From Sva-07 sp964651825 (GTDB lineage: Bacteria > Actinomycetota > Acidimicrobiia > Acidimicrobiales > Ilumatobacteraceae): a stretch of DNA of 64,000 nt. Shown piece after piece: positions 32,317 through 39,699 of this stretch. How positions within the stretch are numbered: the stretch's first letter is position 1; each line of letters begins with the position of its first letter. The translations under genes and the position numbers were made by a program. Location of the stretch: the NCBI GenBank assembly GCA_964651825.1, contig CAZYWK010000002.1, forward strand, positions 21,161-85,160, read 5' to 3'. The notes beneath the pieces are model-generated. The model saw only the letters and a program-made list of their open reading frames with translations, searched no databases and had not been told where the DNA came from.

Positions 32317-33162
32317 ATGACGCGACAGCGACGATTCGTGCAGGTCGATGTGTTCGGCGAGGGGCCACTCCTCGGCAACCCGCTCGCAGTCGTGCTCGAC
32401 GCCGACGGGATCGACGACGAGACGATGGCAGCGACCGCCCGCTGGACGAACCTGTCGGAGACGACCTTCGTCCTGCCACCGACGAGCGAAGGCGCCGACT
32501 ACCGAGTCCGGATCTGGACACCGTTCGGCGAGCTCCCGTTCGCCGGGCACCCGACGCTCGGCACGTGTTGGGCGTGGCGTTCCAACGGTGGCGTCTCCAC
32601 GCAGCCGGGCATGACCGTTCAGCAGTGCGGTGCCGGCTTGATCGAGGTGCGCGGCGACAGCCAGCGGCTCGCCTTCGCCGCACCGCCGCTGATCCGCAGC
32701 GGGCCGGTCGAGCCGACTGTCGTGGCCGACGTGGTCGACGCGCTGCAGCTCGACCCGTCCGACGTCGATGATTCGCAGTGGGTCGACAACGGCCCCGGCT
32801 GGATGGCCCTGTTCCTGCGTTCCGCCGACGCCGTCCGCGCGGCGCGCCCGCGGCGCCTGCCGACCAAGGTGGGCCTGGTCGGTCTCGTCGGCCGCGAGCC
32901 GACGGGAGGCACTGCCGACGTCGAGGTGCGGGCGTTCTTCCCGCGAGACGGTCTGCCCGCCGAGGATCCCGTCACCGGCAGCCTCAACGCGTCGCTCGGT
33001 CAGTGGCTCATCGGCTCGGGCCGCCTCGATTCACCGTACGTCGCCAGCCAGGGATCGTGCCTCGGCCGGGCCGGGCGAGTGCACGTGAGCCAGGACGACG
33101 ACGGCCAGGTGTGGGTCGCGGGCGACGTCCACACGTTGATCGACGGCACGATCGAGGTGTAG
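32317..33162 (+). CDS. PhzF-family epimerase/isomerase
   Basis: This 281-residue protein has the duplicated PhzF/DapF-like fold. Motifs are VFGEGPLLGNPLAVVLD, ETTFVLP with the catalytic-type glutamate, PFAGHPTLGT, and AFFPRDGLPAEDPVTGS. PhzF isomerises a phenazine precursor, but most homologues act on unknown metabolites and no phenazine genes are nearby. ATG 32317 lies 6 nt after a -10 (CACAAT, 32305-32310), predicting a leaderless mRNA. Confidence 0.9.
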   Translation: MTRQRRFVQVDVFGEGPLLGNPLAVVLDADGIDDETMAATARWTNLSETTFVLPPTSEGADYRVRIWTPFGELPFAGHPTLGTCWAWRSNGGVSTQPGMTVQQCGAGLIEVRGDSQRLAFAAPPLIRSGPVEPTVVADVVDALQLDPSDVDDSQWVDNGPGWMALFLRSADAVRAARPRRLPTKVGLVGLVGREPTGGTADVEVRAFFPRDGLPAEDPVTGSLNASLGQWLIGSGRLDSPYVASQGSCLGRAGRVHVSQDDDGQVWVAGDVHTLIDGTIEV

Positions 33163-33228
33163 GCGACCGAACGACGTCACAGCGCCGCCCAACACACTTG
33201 CTCCCTATTCGTCCCTATTGCTAGACAT

Positions 33229-34302
33229 GTGAGGATGAATGAGGAACAGAGGTTGACTCGGTATCCGCTCGACGTCGTGCCCGAAGCCCATCGCGAATCC
33301 GTTCGGAGCGCCCTGCTGAACGCGGCGGACGGCCGCGCCGTCGTCTCGCTCACTCCGGTGAGCGGCGGTGCGTCGGGGGCCCTCGTCCATCGCGTCGACC
33401 TCGACGGGGCGCGGAGCCTGCTCCTCCGGATCGAGACGGCGCGCGACCCGTTCCGGAACCCACACCGCAGCTACGTGTGCCTGCGCACCGCGGCGGAGGC
33501 AGGCATCGCGCCAGCGGTGCACGTGGCCGATCCGGACGCCGGAATCGTGGTGATGGACTTCGTCCATCAGCGACCGATCACCGAGCATCCCGGTGGCGCA
33601 ATCGGCGTCGTGCGCGAGCTCGGTGCCCGGCTGGCGCAGTTGCAGGCGACGGCCACGTTTCCCGCGCTGCTCGACGATTTCGCCGGGCTCCTGGGCCAGA
33701 TGCTGGCGATGATCGACGGCGCCGGCGTCTTTGCGCCGGGCGTGCTGTCACCGGTCCACGACAACCTCGATCGCATCGTCGAGGCCTACCCGTGGGGGAG
33801 CGACGCCCAGGTGTCCAGTCACAACGACGTCAATCCCTTCAATGTGCTGTTCGACGGGGAACGGCTCTGGCTGATCGATTGGGAGCTGGCGTTCTGCAAC
33901 GACCCCTTCGCCGACGTCGCGAGCGTCGCCAACAACTTCACCGAGCCGGACCTGGACGCGGCGTCACCCGCGGCCCGAGCCGTCGAGGACGCGCTGCTCG
34001 AGGCGTGGCTCGGGCGTCCGCCGGATCGCCCCATGCGCAGTCGCTTCGCGGTCATGCGACACCTGAACCGCTTGTTCTACGCGTGCCTGATGATGAGTAC
34101 CTCGATCGGGCAACACCCGCCCGAGACGGACCTCGACGCGCTCAGCCCGGACGCCTTTCGGGCCGAGCTGGAGTCGGGCCGGCTCGCCCTCGGCTCACCG
34201 CTCCTGTTGCACACGATGGGCAAGATGCAACTCGCCGGCTTCCTCGCCGGAGTGGGCGCCGCGGACTTCGACGAGACGCTGCGGCTGGCCGGGTCCGGCT
34301 GA
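33229..34302 (+). CDS. Choline-kinase-like phosphotransferase
   Basis: This roughly 357-residue kinase has the APH/choline kinase fold: a nucleotide region GGASGALVHRVDL, the catalytic loop SSHNDVNPFNVLF, where Asn stands in for the Gly of HGD, and the metal aspartate in LIDWELAFCNDPFADVASV. The HND loop is typical of choline/ethanolamine kinases and LicA-type proteins. The substrate could be choline, an amino alcohol or a nucleoside. GTG 33229 and ATG 33235 are both possible starts; TAGACA lies about 6-10 nt upstream. Confidence 0.83.
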   Translation: MRMNEEQRLTRYPLDVVPEAHRESVRSALLNAADGRAVVSLTPVSGGASGALVHRVDLDGARSLLLRIETARDPFRNPHRSYVCLRTAAEAGIAPAVHVADPDAGIVVMDFVHQRPITEHPGGAIGVVRELGARLAQLQATATFPALLDDFAGLLGQMLAMIDGAGVFAPGVLSPVHDNLDRIVEAYPWGSDAQVSSHNDVNPFNVLFDGERLWLIDWELAFCNDPFADVASVANNFTEPDLDAASPAARAVEDALLEAWLGRPPDRPMRSRFAVMRHLNRLFYACLMMSTSIGQHPPETDLDALSPDAFRAELESGRLALGSPLLLHTMGKMQLAGFLAGVGAADFDETLRLAGSG

Positions 34303-34324
34303 CCGGGCCCGTATGGTTCGTCCC

Positions 34325-34783
34325 GTGGCGACCTCCGCGACCAGGCTCTCGCAGGGCGAGCTGTGCACCGTCGACACCGCCGCCGCGCACCTCCAGGTGC
34401 ACCGCAAGACCGTGCTGCGGTACATCCGCGATGGCCGGCTGCCGGCGACCAGGATCGGCAAGGCGTACCGGATTCGCCGTGCCGATCTGGACGCGTTCGC
34501 CGGCGTTCCGGGCGGTGCCGACGCGGTGAGCGTCGCCGAGGCCGCCCGCGTGACGAGCATCGTCGACGTGCCGGGCGTCGGCCCGACGCTCGCCAGCAAG
34601 CTCGCCGGTGCCGTGACGAACTCCCTGCACAGCAACCGAGAGCAGCGGGGCGATGTGCACGCCGAAGTGGTCTACGACCCCGAGCAGGCGCAGGTGAAGA
34701 TCGTCGTCATCGGCACGGTCGCCGACACTCACAGCCTGCTCGGCCTTCTTCAGGTCTGGCTGGAGCAGCTCACCGCGTCGTAG
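34325..34783 (+). CDS. Excisionase-type helix-turn-helix protein
   Basis: This 152-residue protein begins with a MerR/excisionase-like winged helix: CTVDTAAAHLQVHRKTVLRY, then GRLPATRIGKAYRIRRADLDAF. About 70 residues without a recognised domain follow. The start GTG 34325 is preferred to the earlier ATG because a -10 (TATGGT, 34312-34317) lies 7 nt before it and contains that ATG. It is probably a DNA-binding regulator. No recombination genes are near, so an excisionase role is unlikely. Confidence 0.75.
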   Translation: MATSATRLSQGELCTVDTAAAHLQVHRKTVLRYIRDGRLPATRIGKAYRIRRADLDAFAGVPGGADAVSVAEAARVTSIVDVPGVGPTLASKLAGAVTNSLHSNREQRGDVHAEVVYDPEQAQVKIVVIGTVADTHSLLGLLQVWLEQLTAS

Positions 34784-34824
34784 GAGCGCCTACGTCACGA
34801 CGTCGAGGCAGCTGTGCGCTCACC

Positions 34825-35286
34825 TCACGACACGGAGTCGAGAGCCGGGTCGGGTTCGGGCAGCGGCTCGCCGGTCTCGAGCAGCGACTTGAGGCTGTCG
34901 AGGATCCACACCCATCCGTAGCGCACGCTGTCCCAGGTGATGGGACTGCGGTCGAGGTTGCCGTGCACGACGTCGAGTTGTGTCATCCCGTTGCCGGCGT
35001 CGGTGAGCAGCCACTCCAACCGCGACGGCGGCTCCTCGGAGGTGGCGGGGTCGTACATCACCCGCCAGGTCATCACGAGCCGGTGCGGCGGTTCGGCGAC
35101 CTCGATCTCACCGACGACGGCGTCGGAGTCGGCATCCATCACGTACCGGTAGCGCGAACCGGGTTCGAGTGTCGACTCGAACGCCGTGCGGTGGAAGTAC
35201 CGGCGCGTGAAGCTGGGGTCGGTGATGCCCTGCCAGACCTCGGGCGGTGTGGCGCGGATGTAGATGCGGTAGCGGTGCGGCGTCAT
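34825..35286 (-). CDS. SRPBCC (AHSA1-type) ligand-binding protein
   Basis: This 153-residue protein has the START/AHSA1 fold with the usual beginning YIRATPPEVWQGITDPSFTR and a long C-terminal helix (WVWILDSLKSLLETG). AHSA1-type proteins bind small hydrophobic ligands. The ATG overlaps the stop of the ArsR-type gene (ATGA). ArsR-SRPBCC pairs are widespread in actinobacteria, where the regulator controls its partner. Confidence 0.85.
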   Translation of the reverse strand: MTPHRYRIYIRATPPEVWQGITDPSFTRRYFHRTAFESTLEPGSRYRYVMDADSDAVVGEIEVAEPPHRLVMTWRVMYDPATSEEPPSRLEWLLTDAGNGMTQLDVVHGNLDRSPITWDSVRYGWVWILDSLKSLLETGEPLPEPDPALDSVS

Positions 35287-35672
35287 GGCATGGTCCTGTC
35301 GGCGGTGCGGTCGGGGAGACGGTCGGGATCGGTGGCTTCGAGGTCGCGCTGGAGGCCGAGCATCGCGCCGGTGACCGGCAGTGAGTACTTGTGCAGCCAG
35401 CGGGCGGCGACGGCATGGAGGGGGACCGGGTTCAGGTGGTGGTTCGTCACGCGACCGGTCTTGTGGGTCGTGAGGAGGCCGGCGTCGACGAGCACGCGCA
35501 CGTGCTTCATCACGCCGAACCGGGTCATGTCGCTGCCGGTCGCCGAGGCGACGTGATCGCACAGTGCGGTCAGGCTCTGGCCGTCGTCGGCGAACAGCGC
35601 GTCGAGGATCGCCCGGCGTGTCGGATCGGCCAGCGCCTTGAACACGAGATCGTCGCCGGTGCGGTCGCCCAC
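35283..35672 (-). CDS. ArsR-family winged-helix regulator
   Basis: This 129-residue protein has the ArsR/SmtB core: VFKALADPTRRAILDALF, then the recognition part FGVMKHVRVLVDAGLL and the wing. No cysteine metal site is visible, so it is not a typical metal sensor. GTG 35672 follows a textbook promoter by 7 nt, so the mRNA is leaderless. It is coupled to the SRPBCC gene and probably represses both. Confidence 0.88.
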   Translation of the reverse strand: MGDRTGDDLVFKALADPTRRAILDALFADDGQSLTALCDHVASATGSDMTRFGVMKHVRVLVDAGLLTTHKTGRVTNHHLNPVPLHAVAARWLHKYSLPVTGAMLGLQRDLEATDPDRLPDRTADRTMP

Positions 35673-35679
35673 CTGTCAC

Positions 35680-35709
35680 ACAATACGTGACCAATAAGTT
35701 ACCTGTCAA
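35680..35709 (-). promoter_or_regulatory. Leaderless promoter of the ArsR-SRPBCC operon
   Basis: On the minus strand TTGACA (35709-35704) and TATTGT (35685-35680) are 18 bp apart, and the GTG start is 7 nt further on. A dyad GTCAC-7-GTGAC overlaps the -10 hexamer and would suit an autorepressor. Confidence 0.75.
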
Positions 35710-35765
35710 GATGCGACGGGCCACGACGTGACGGGTTGGTCCGCACGGGGCGGCGCAGGGATGAA

Positions 35766-36266
35766 TCAGCCGATCCAGTATCGGCGCAGTCGAACCCCGT
35801 CGACGTCGACGGTGTTCTCGAGCAGCCCACCGTTGGTCTCGATCGCCTTCGCCGAGCCGACGTTGTCCTCGTCACAGGTCACCAGTACTTCCTGCACACC
35901 GCCCGCGCGTGCCACCACCAGGCTCTGCCGCAGGATCTCCGTGGCATAGCCCCGACGGCGATGGCCGGGGCGGACGGCGTAACCGACGTGCCCGCCCTCG
36001 CTCAGCAGGAACTCGTTGAGCTCGAAGCGGATCGACGACCGCCCGACCACCTCGCCACCGACCTCGGCCAGCAACCAGCTCGACTCGACCCAGTCGTCGT
36101 CGAGCGAACGACCGTGCCGGTGGTCCTCGACCATCTGCACGAACTCCTCGAACGATTGGCCGTGCCGCAAGAAGGCGAACACGAAGTCCTCCGCTGCGAG
36201 CTCGCGCTGGCACGCCATCACCTCCGCCTCGTCGCTGATGCGGGGCGGTCGCAGGCGCAGCATCAT
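35766..36266 (-). CDS. GNAT-family N-acetyltransferase
   Basis: This roughly 166-residue protein has the GNAT fold with the acetyl-CoA loop VRPGHRRRGYATEIL and a late IETNGGLLENTV segment. It resembles RimJ/RimL-type and YafP-like acetyltransferases with ISDEAEVMACQREL at its start. ATG 36266 is chosen because the domain begins there. An ATG at 36374 would add a low-complexity extension and overlap the divergent methyltransferase. The substrate is unknown. Confidence 0.82.
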   Translation of the reverse strand: MMLRLRPPRISDEAEVMACQRELAAEDFVFAFLRHGQSFEEFVQMVEDHRHGRSLDDDWVESSWLLAEVGGEVVGRSSIRFELNEFLLSEGGHVGYAVRPGHRRRGYATEILRQSLVVARAGGVQEVLVTCDEDNVGSAKAIETNGGLLENTVDVDGVRLRRYWIG

Positions 36267-36366
36267 CTCGTCATCATCGTCCTCACCCCCCGCCTTCGGG
36301 CAAGCGCGAAACGGATGCTCTCGTGCGGTCTCGTAATCCAGTCGCTCTCCGGCGGTCGGTGCGGAC

Positions 36367-37110
36367 ATGCTCAACGTGATGGGGATCGTCGCCTGGGGTG
36401 AAGACGTCGCGGCCGCCTACGACACGACGTCGGCGGCGATGTTCGCGGTCGACGTACTGGAGCCGGCGGTCGACCGGCTCGCCGACCTGGCACAGGGTGG
36501 CCCGGCCCTCGAGTTCGCGATCGGAACAGGTCGCGTCGCGTTGCCGCTGACCCAGCGGGGCATCGAGGTGCACGGCATCGAACTGTCGGTGCCCATGGTC
36601 GAGCAGCTCCGGCGCAAGCCCGGCGGTGAGACGTTACCGGTGACGATCGGCGACATGTCCTCGACCATCGTCGCCGGGAAGTTCCGCCTCGTGTACCTCG
36701 TGTGGAACACGATCATGAACGTCACGACCCAGCAGGAACAGGTCGACGTCTTCCGCAACGCGGCGGCGCACCTCGTGCCTGGTGGTCGCTTCGTGGTCGA
36801 GGTGATCGTCCCGCAACTCCGACGGGTTCCCCCGGGTGAGACCGCCCTGGTCTTCATCAACGAACCCGACCACGTCGGCGTCGAGACCTTCGACGACCTC
36901 GTCGGGCAGATCGCGTGGTCGCATCACTGGATGTCCGTCGAGGGCCGCCTCGTCCATCATGCGGCGCCGTACCGCTACGTCTGGCCCTCCGAGCTCGACC
37001 TCATGGGTCAGCTCGCCGGCTTCGGGCTGGAGCACCGCTGGTCGGGCTGGGATCGCGGTGCATTCACCTCGGAGAGTGACCACCAGGTCGCGGTGTTCCG
37101 GCTCGCCTGA
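36367..37110 (+). CDS. Class I SAM-dependent methyltransferase
   Basis: This 247-residue protein carries the methyltransferase core: ALEFAIGTGRVALPL (motif I, with Ala-Ile where Gly-Cys is commoner), VHGIELSVPMVEQL, and a mid-strand FRLVYLVWNTIMNV. A post-motif glycine loop is in HLVPGGRFVVEV. It resembles ubiquinone-type small-molecule methyltransferases; the substrate is unknown. It lies opposite the GNAT gene and just before the ZIP transporter gene. Confidence 0.83.
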   Translation: MLNVMGIVAWGEDVAAAYDTTSAAMFAVDVLEPAVDRLADLAQGGPALEFAIGTGRVALPLTQRGIEVHGIELSVPMVEQLRRKPGGETLPVTIGDMSSTIVAGKFRLVYLVWNTIMNVTTQQEQVDVFRNAAAHLVPGGRFVVEVIVPQLRRVPPGETALVFINEPDHVGVETFDDLVGQIAWSHHWMSVEGRLVHHAAPYRYVWPSELDLMGQLAGFGLEHRWSGWDRGAFTSESDHQVAVFRLA

Positions 37111-37140
37111 GCGCTGACGCCGGGCTCACCCGCGCTTCGG

Positions 37141-37863
37141 TCACACGGCGGCGAGCATCAGCGAGATCGAGAAGCCGACGGCGACGAGTGAGCCGGTGAA
37201 CACGCCCTCCACCTCGAACGCCTCGGGCAGCAGCGTGTCGGCAACCATCGCCAGCAGGGCGCCGGCAGCGAACGCCTCGACGAGCGCGCCGGTGCGCCCG
37301 CCGGACGGGTCGAGCAGGATGTAGCCCAGCGCGGCCGCGATCGCCGACGCGGCGATCACGACGAGCCACATCTTCACCACCCGGACGCGGGCCCATCCCG
37401 CCACCCGGAGGCCGGCCGACGACGACATGCCCTCCGGCAGGTTGCTGAGGATGATGCCGGCGAGCAGGGCGATGCTCACCTGACCTTGCAGCACGGTGAG
37501 ACCGAGCACGAACGACTCCGGGATGCCGTCGAGCACCGAGCCGAACACGATCGCCAGGCCCGACCCGCTCTCCTGTGCGCCGGCGGAGTCCTTGCGGTCG
37601 CCGCCGCCGGACCGGGCGATCCACCAGTTCCCCGCGGTGAACGTGAGCGCGCCGACGAGCGTCAGCAGTCCGACGAGGGCGACGTCGGCGTGGAGGATCG
37701 CGTCGTCGATGAGCTCGAAGGCCACCGAGCCGATCAGCACTCCGGTGCCGAGCGCCATGATGATCGCCAGCACCTGCCGGCTCGGCGTGGTGACGTAGGC
37801 GATCAGCGCCCCGACGAGCAGAGCACTCGCGCCGAGTGCGCCCCAGCCGAAGGCAGCAAACAC
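37141..37863 (-). CDS. ZIP-family metal transporter
   Basis: This 240-residue protein has about seven membrane helices. The two ZIP metal-binding helices are visible as SVLDGIPESFVLG and GIILSNLPEGMSSS. The first has Asp-Gly where the classic motif has His-Asn, while the second keeps N-P-E-G. Early LIGSVAFELIDDA also fits the family. It should import zinc, iron or manganese. GTG 37863 is the start; a frame upstream is encoded by a palindromic repeat and is discounted. Confidence 0.86.
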   Translation of the reverse strand: MFAAFGWGALGASALLVGALIAYVTTPSRQVLAIIMALGTGVLIGSVAFELIDDAILHADVALVGLLTLVGALTFTAGNWWIARSGGGDRKDSAGAQESGSGLAIVFGSVLDGIPESFVLGLTVLQGQVSIALLAGIILSNLPEGMSSSAGLRVAGWARVRVVKMWLVVIAASAIAAALGYILLDPSGGRTGALVEAFAAGALLAMVADTLLPEAFEVEGVFTGSLVAVGFSISLMLAAV

Positions 37864-37886
37864 CCGGCGATCGTACGCGCTCGCAG

Positions 37887-37939
37887 CGTTTGCGTCGGGA
37901 TTCGAGCACACCTGCCGGTGCCCAATCCCGACGCAAACG
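37887..37939 (+). repeat. Palindromic repeat family 2, copy A
   Basis: Perfect 16-bp arms CGTTTGCGTCGGGATT and its complement surround a 21-nt centre containing CACACCTGCCGGTGC. Copies B (47983-48039) and C (48627-48681) share arms and centre. This copy has the same orientation as C. Confidence 0.85.
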
Positions 37940-37971
37940 ATGGTTGGAAGGGTCCGGCCGGCCGGCCGGCC

Positions 37972-37989
37972 GGGTGGGGTGGGGTGGGG
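37972..37989 (+). other. G-quadruplex-like tract
   Basis: GGGTGGGGTGGGGTGGGG gives four G-runs separated by single Ts, the classic pattern for a very stable intramolecular G-quadruplex. A palindromic GGCCGGCCGGCCGG tract lies directly before it. It sits 18 nt past the stop of the amidase gene and upstream of the ZIP gene start. Confidence 0.6.
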
Positions 37990-38006
37990 TGGAGGCCGGC
38001 GGGCTG

Positions 38007-38779
38007 TCAGGCCGGGACGTCGACGGCGATCTCGGGGCCGAGGACGGCGCCACCGAGGAGCTCGAGACGATCGCCGCTCCAGAAGCGGCCGGGGTCATAC
38101 CAGTTGAGCGGCTTGCGATCGTCGAGCAGGCCCATCCGCTGGTACGTCATCGCCACCAGCTCGGCGCAGTAGATCGCCTCGAACGACACCCGACGCCGGG
38201 CCCTGCCCTTCAGCCAGTGGCCGACGAGGCCGAGCGTGCTCGGGAAGCGCCGGCCGCTCAGCTCGCGCACCACGCCGAGCGCGGCGTTCTCCATGTCACG
38301 CGTGGCGCTGGGGTCAAGCTGGCGGACGTAGGCCTGCTGGCCGTACCGGTTGACCCACGTGTCGACGGCCTNNNNNNNNNNNNNNNNNNNNNNNNNNNNN
38401 NNNNNNNNNNNNNNNNNNNNNNNNNNNNNNNNNNNNNNNNNNNNNNNNNNNNNNNNNNNNNNNNNNNNNNNAGCTGGCGGACGTAGGCCTGCTGGCCGTA
38501 CCGGTTGACCCACGTGTCGACGGCCTCGGTCAGGCGGTGCAGCTGGGCGCCGCGCTGGAGCTCACCGGTCCACACGTCGACCATCGACCGCCCGAGCTCG
38601 GCGTGCCAGAGCAGGGGAGGGAGATCGTCGATCGCGAGCGCCATGGCGACGTGGTTGACCGGGCTGTTCGTGGCCACCCGGATCGCGCGATCGGCGAGCT
38701 TGCGGCCGGTGAACACCCAGAGGTCGCCGCTACGGCTGATGGCGGCCGCCTCGGTGAGGGTGATCCGGGACGGCTCCAC
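38007..38779 (-). CDS. YiiX-type permuted papain-like amidase, interrupted by an artificial gap
   Basis: This is a permuted NlpC/P60-like cysteine hydrolase of the YiiX/YebB type. The catalytic His is in NSPVNHVAMAL near the N-terminus and the Cys in SFEAIYCAELVAM near the C-terminus. Family members cleave amide or acyl bonds and may act on lipids or cell-wall peptides. The listed span crosses 100 Ns; joining the duplicated 55-bp ends removes 155 bp and gives one in-frame protein of about 205 residues. GTG 38779 is fixed by TACAGT 7 nt upstream. No signal peptide is seen. Confidence 0.82.
38317..38526. other. Scaffold gap 2: 100 N flanked by identical 55-bp ends
   Basis: Bases 38372-38471 are N. 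The 55 bp at 38317-38371 and 38472-38526 are identical. Collapsing the duplicate keeps the amidase frame open across it, so no sequence need be missing. Confidence 0.93.
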
Positions 38780-38785
38780 GACGCG

Positions 38786-38792
38786 TACTGTA
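38786..38792. promoter_or_regulatory. Bidirectional -10 element
   Basis: TACTGTA reads as TACTGT on the plus strand (38786-38791), 7 nt before ATG 38799, and as TACAGT on the minus strand (38792-38787), 7 nt before GTG 38779. One symmetric site seems to drive both divergent genes as leaderless transcripts. Confidence 0.65.
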
Positions 38793-38798
38793 CGGCCG

Positions 38799-38972
38799 AT
38801 GCGTTGGTGGAAATGGCTCGGTCTGGCGGGCCTGCTCGGCGCGGCTGCGGCCGGCGCGGTGGTGGTCCAGCGCCACCGAACACGCGAGTGGACGGAGTAC
38901 TCGCCCGAGGAGCTGCGCGAGCGCCTGCACGCCCGGCTCGACGAGCCTCCGGCCAACACTTCCACCGATTGA
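38799..38972 (+). CDS. Small single-pass membrane protein
   Basis: This 57-residue protein has one membrane helix near the N-terminus (WLGLAGLLGAAAAGAVVV) and then a charged tail ending in EELRERLHARLDEP, like the C-terminal helix of other short actinobacterial membrane proteins. A -10 hexamer lies 7 nt before the ATG. It is divergent from the amidase gene and shares a promoter element with it, so a joint role at the membrane is possible but unproven. Confidence 0.65.
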   Translation: MRWWKWLGLAGLLGAAAAGAVVVQRHRTREWTEYSPEELRERLHARLDEPPANTSTD

Positions 38973-38973
38973 T

Positions 38974-39034
38974 TTGAGTCACGCTCAATATTTGGCTTGA
39001 CTGGCGCTCAACCGTTGGTTAGAGTGGCGATCAA
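38974..39034 (+). promoter_or_regulatory. Three operator repeats with a 23-bp period over a leaderless promoter
   Basis: TTGAGTCACGCTCAA (38974), TTGACTGGCGCTCAA (38997) and TAGAGTGGCGATCAA (39020) start exactly 23 bp apart. Repeats 2 and 3 contain the -35 TTGACT and the -10 TAGAGT (17 bp apart) of the TetR gene, whose ATG follows at 39035. Confidence 0.75.
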
Positions 39035-39628
39035 ATGAAATCGTCACGCACCTACTCCATGTCCAACCGAGCGAATGCCGTCGCCACCACGAAGGACCGC
39101 ATCGTCGCCGCCGCGGTCGAGCTCCTGATGGAGCGTCGCTACGTCGACGTCACGCTCGCGGAGATCGCCGCGTCCGCGGGCGTCTCCCACCAGACGGTGC
39201 TCAACCACTTCGAATCGAAGGAGGGCGTCGCCTACGCCGCGGCGCTGGTCATCACCGAGACGACGAACTCGGCCCGCGACCAGGCGGCCGTCGGCGACAC
39301 GATCGGCGCGATCCGCGTGCTGGTCGGCGACTACGAACTCATGGGTGACGCCAACGTGCGCTGGTCGGTCGATGTCGAGCAGCTCGGCTCGCTCGCCCCG
39401 TTCGTCGAGGGCGCCCGCGGCACCCACCGGGCGTGGCTCGAACACGTCTGGGGCCCCGAGCTCCCCGAGGCGCCGGCCGAGCGCCGGCGAGTGCTCAACG
39501 CGCTCTACGCGGCGACCGACGTCTTCACGTGGAAGCTGCTCCGCCGCGATCTGGGCCTCAGCCGCCCGGAGACCGAACGCACCATCGTCCACCTCGTGCT
39601 CGGCGCCCTCCACCGGCCACCGACCTGA
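39035..39628 (+). CDS. TetR-family repressor
   Basis: This roughly 197-residue protein has the TetR N-terminal helix-turn-helix: TKDRIVAAAVELLMERRYVD, LAEIAASAGVSHQTVLNHF. The C-terminal domain is a ligand-binding helical bundle of unrecognised type. ATG 39035 fits the leaderless promoter; ATG 39059 is a shorter alternative. Three repeats overlap its promoter and probably bind it. The glycosyltransferase gene follows by 71 nt and is its likely target. Confidence 0.9.
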   Translation: MKSSRTYSMSNRANAVATTKDRIVAAAVELLMERRYVDVTLAEIAASAGVSHQTVLNHFESKEGVAYAAALVITETTNSARDQAAVGDTIGAIRVLVGDYELMGDANVRWSVDVEQLGSLAPFVEGARGTHRAWLEHVWGPELPEAPAERRRVLNALYAATDVFTWKLLRRDLGLSRPETERTIVHLVLGALHRPPT

Positions 39629-39699
39629 CCCGAACCTGACCATCGATCCAGCCGATCGCACCGGCGAACCGCGCCGGGCATTCACCACAGGAGAACACC

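Noticed and set aside
37864..37911. N-terminal extension of the ZIP transporter (MCSNPDANAASAYDRR)
   Set aside because: It is encoded by the arm of repeat copy A and has no place in the ZIP fold; GTG 37863 is a sufficient start.
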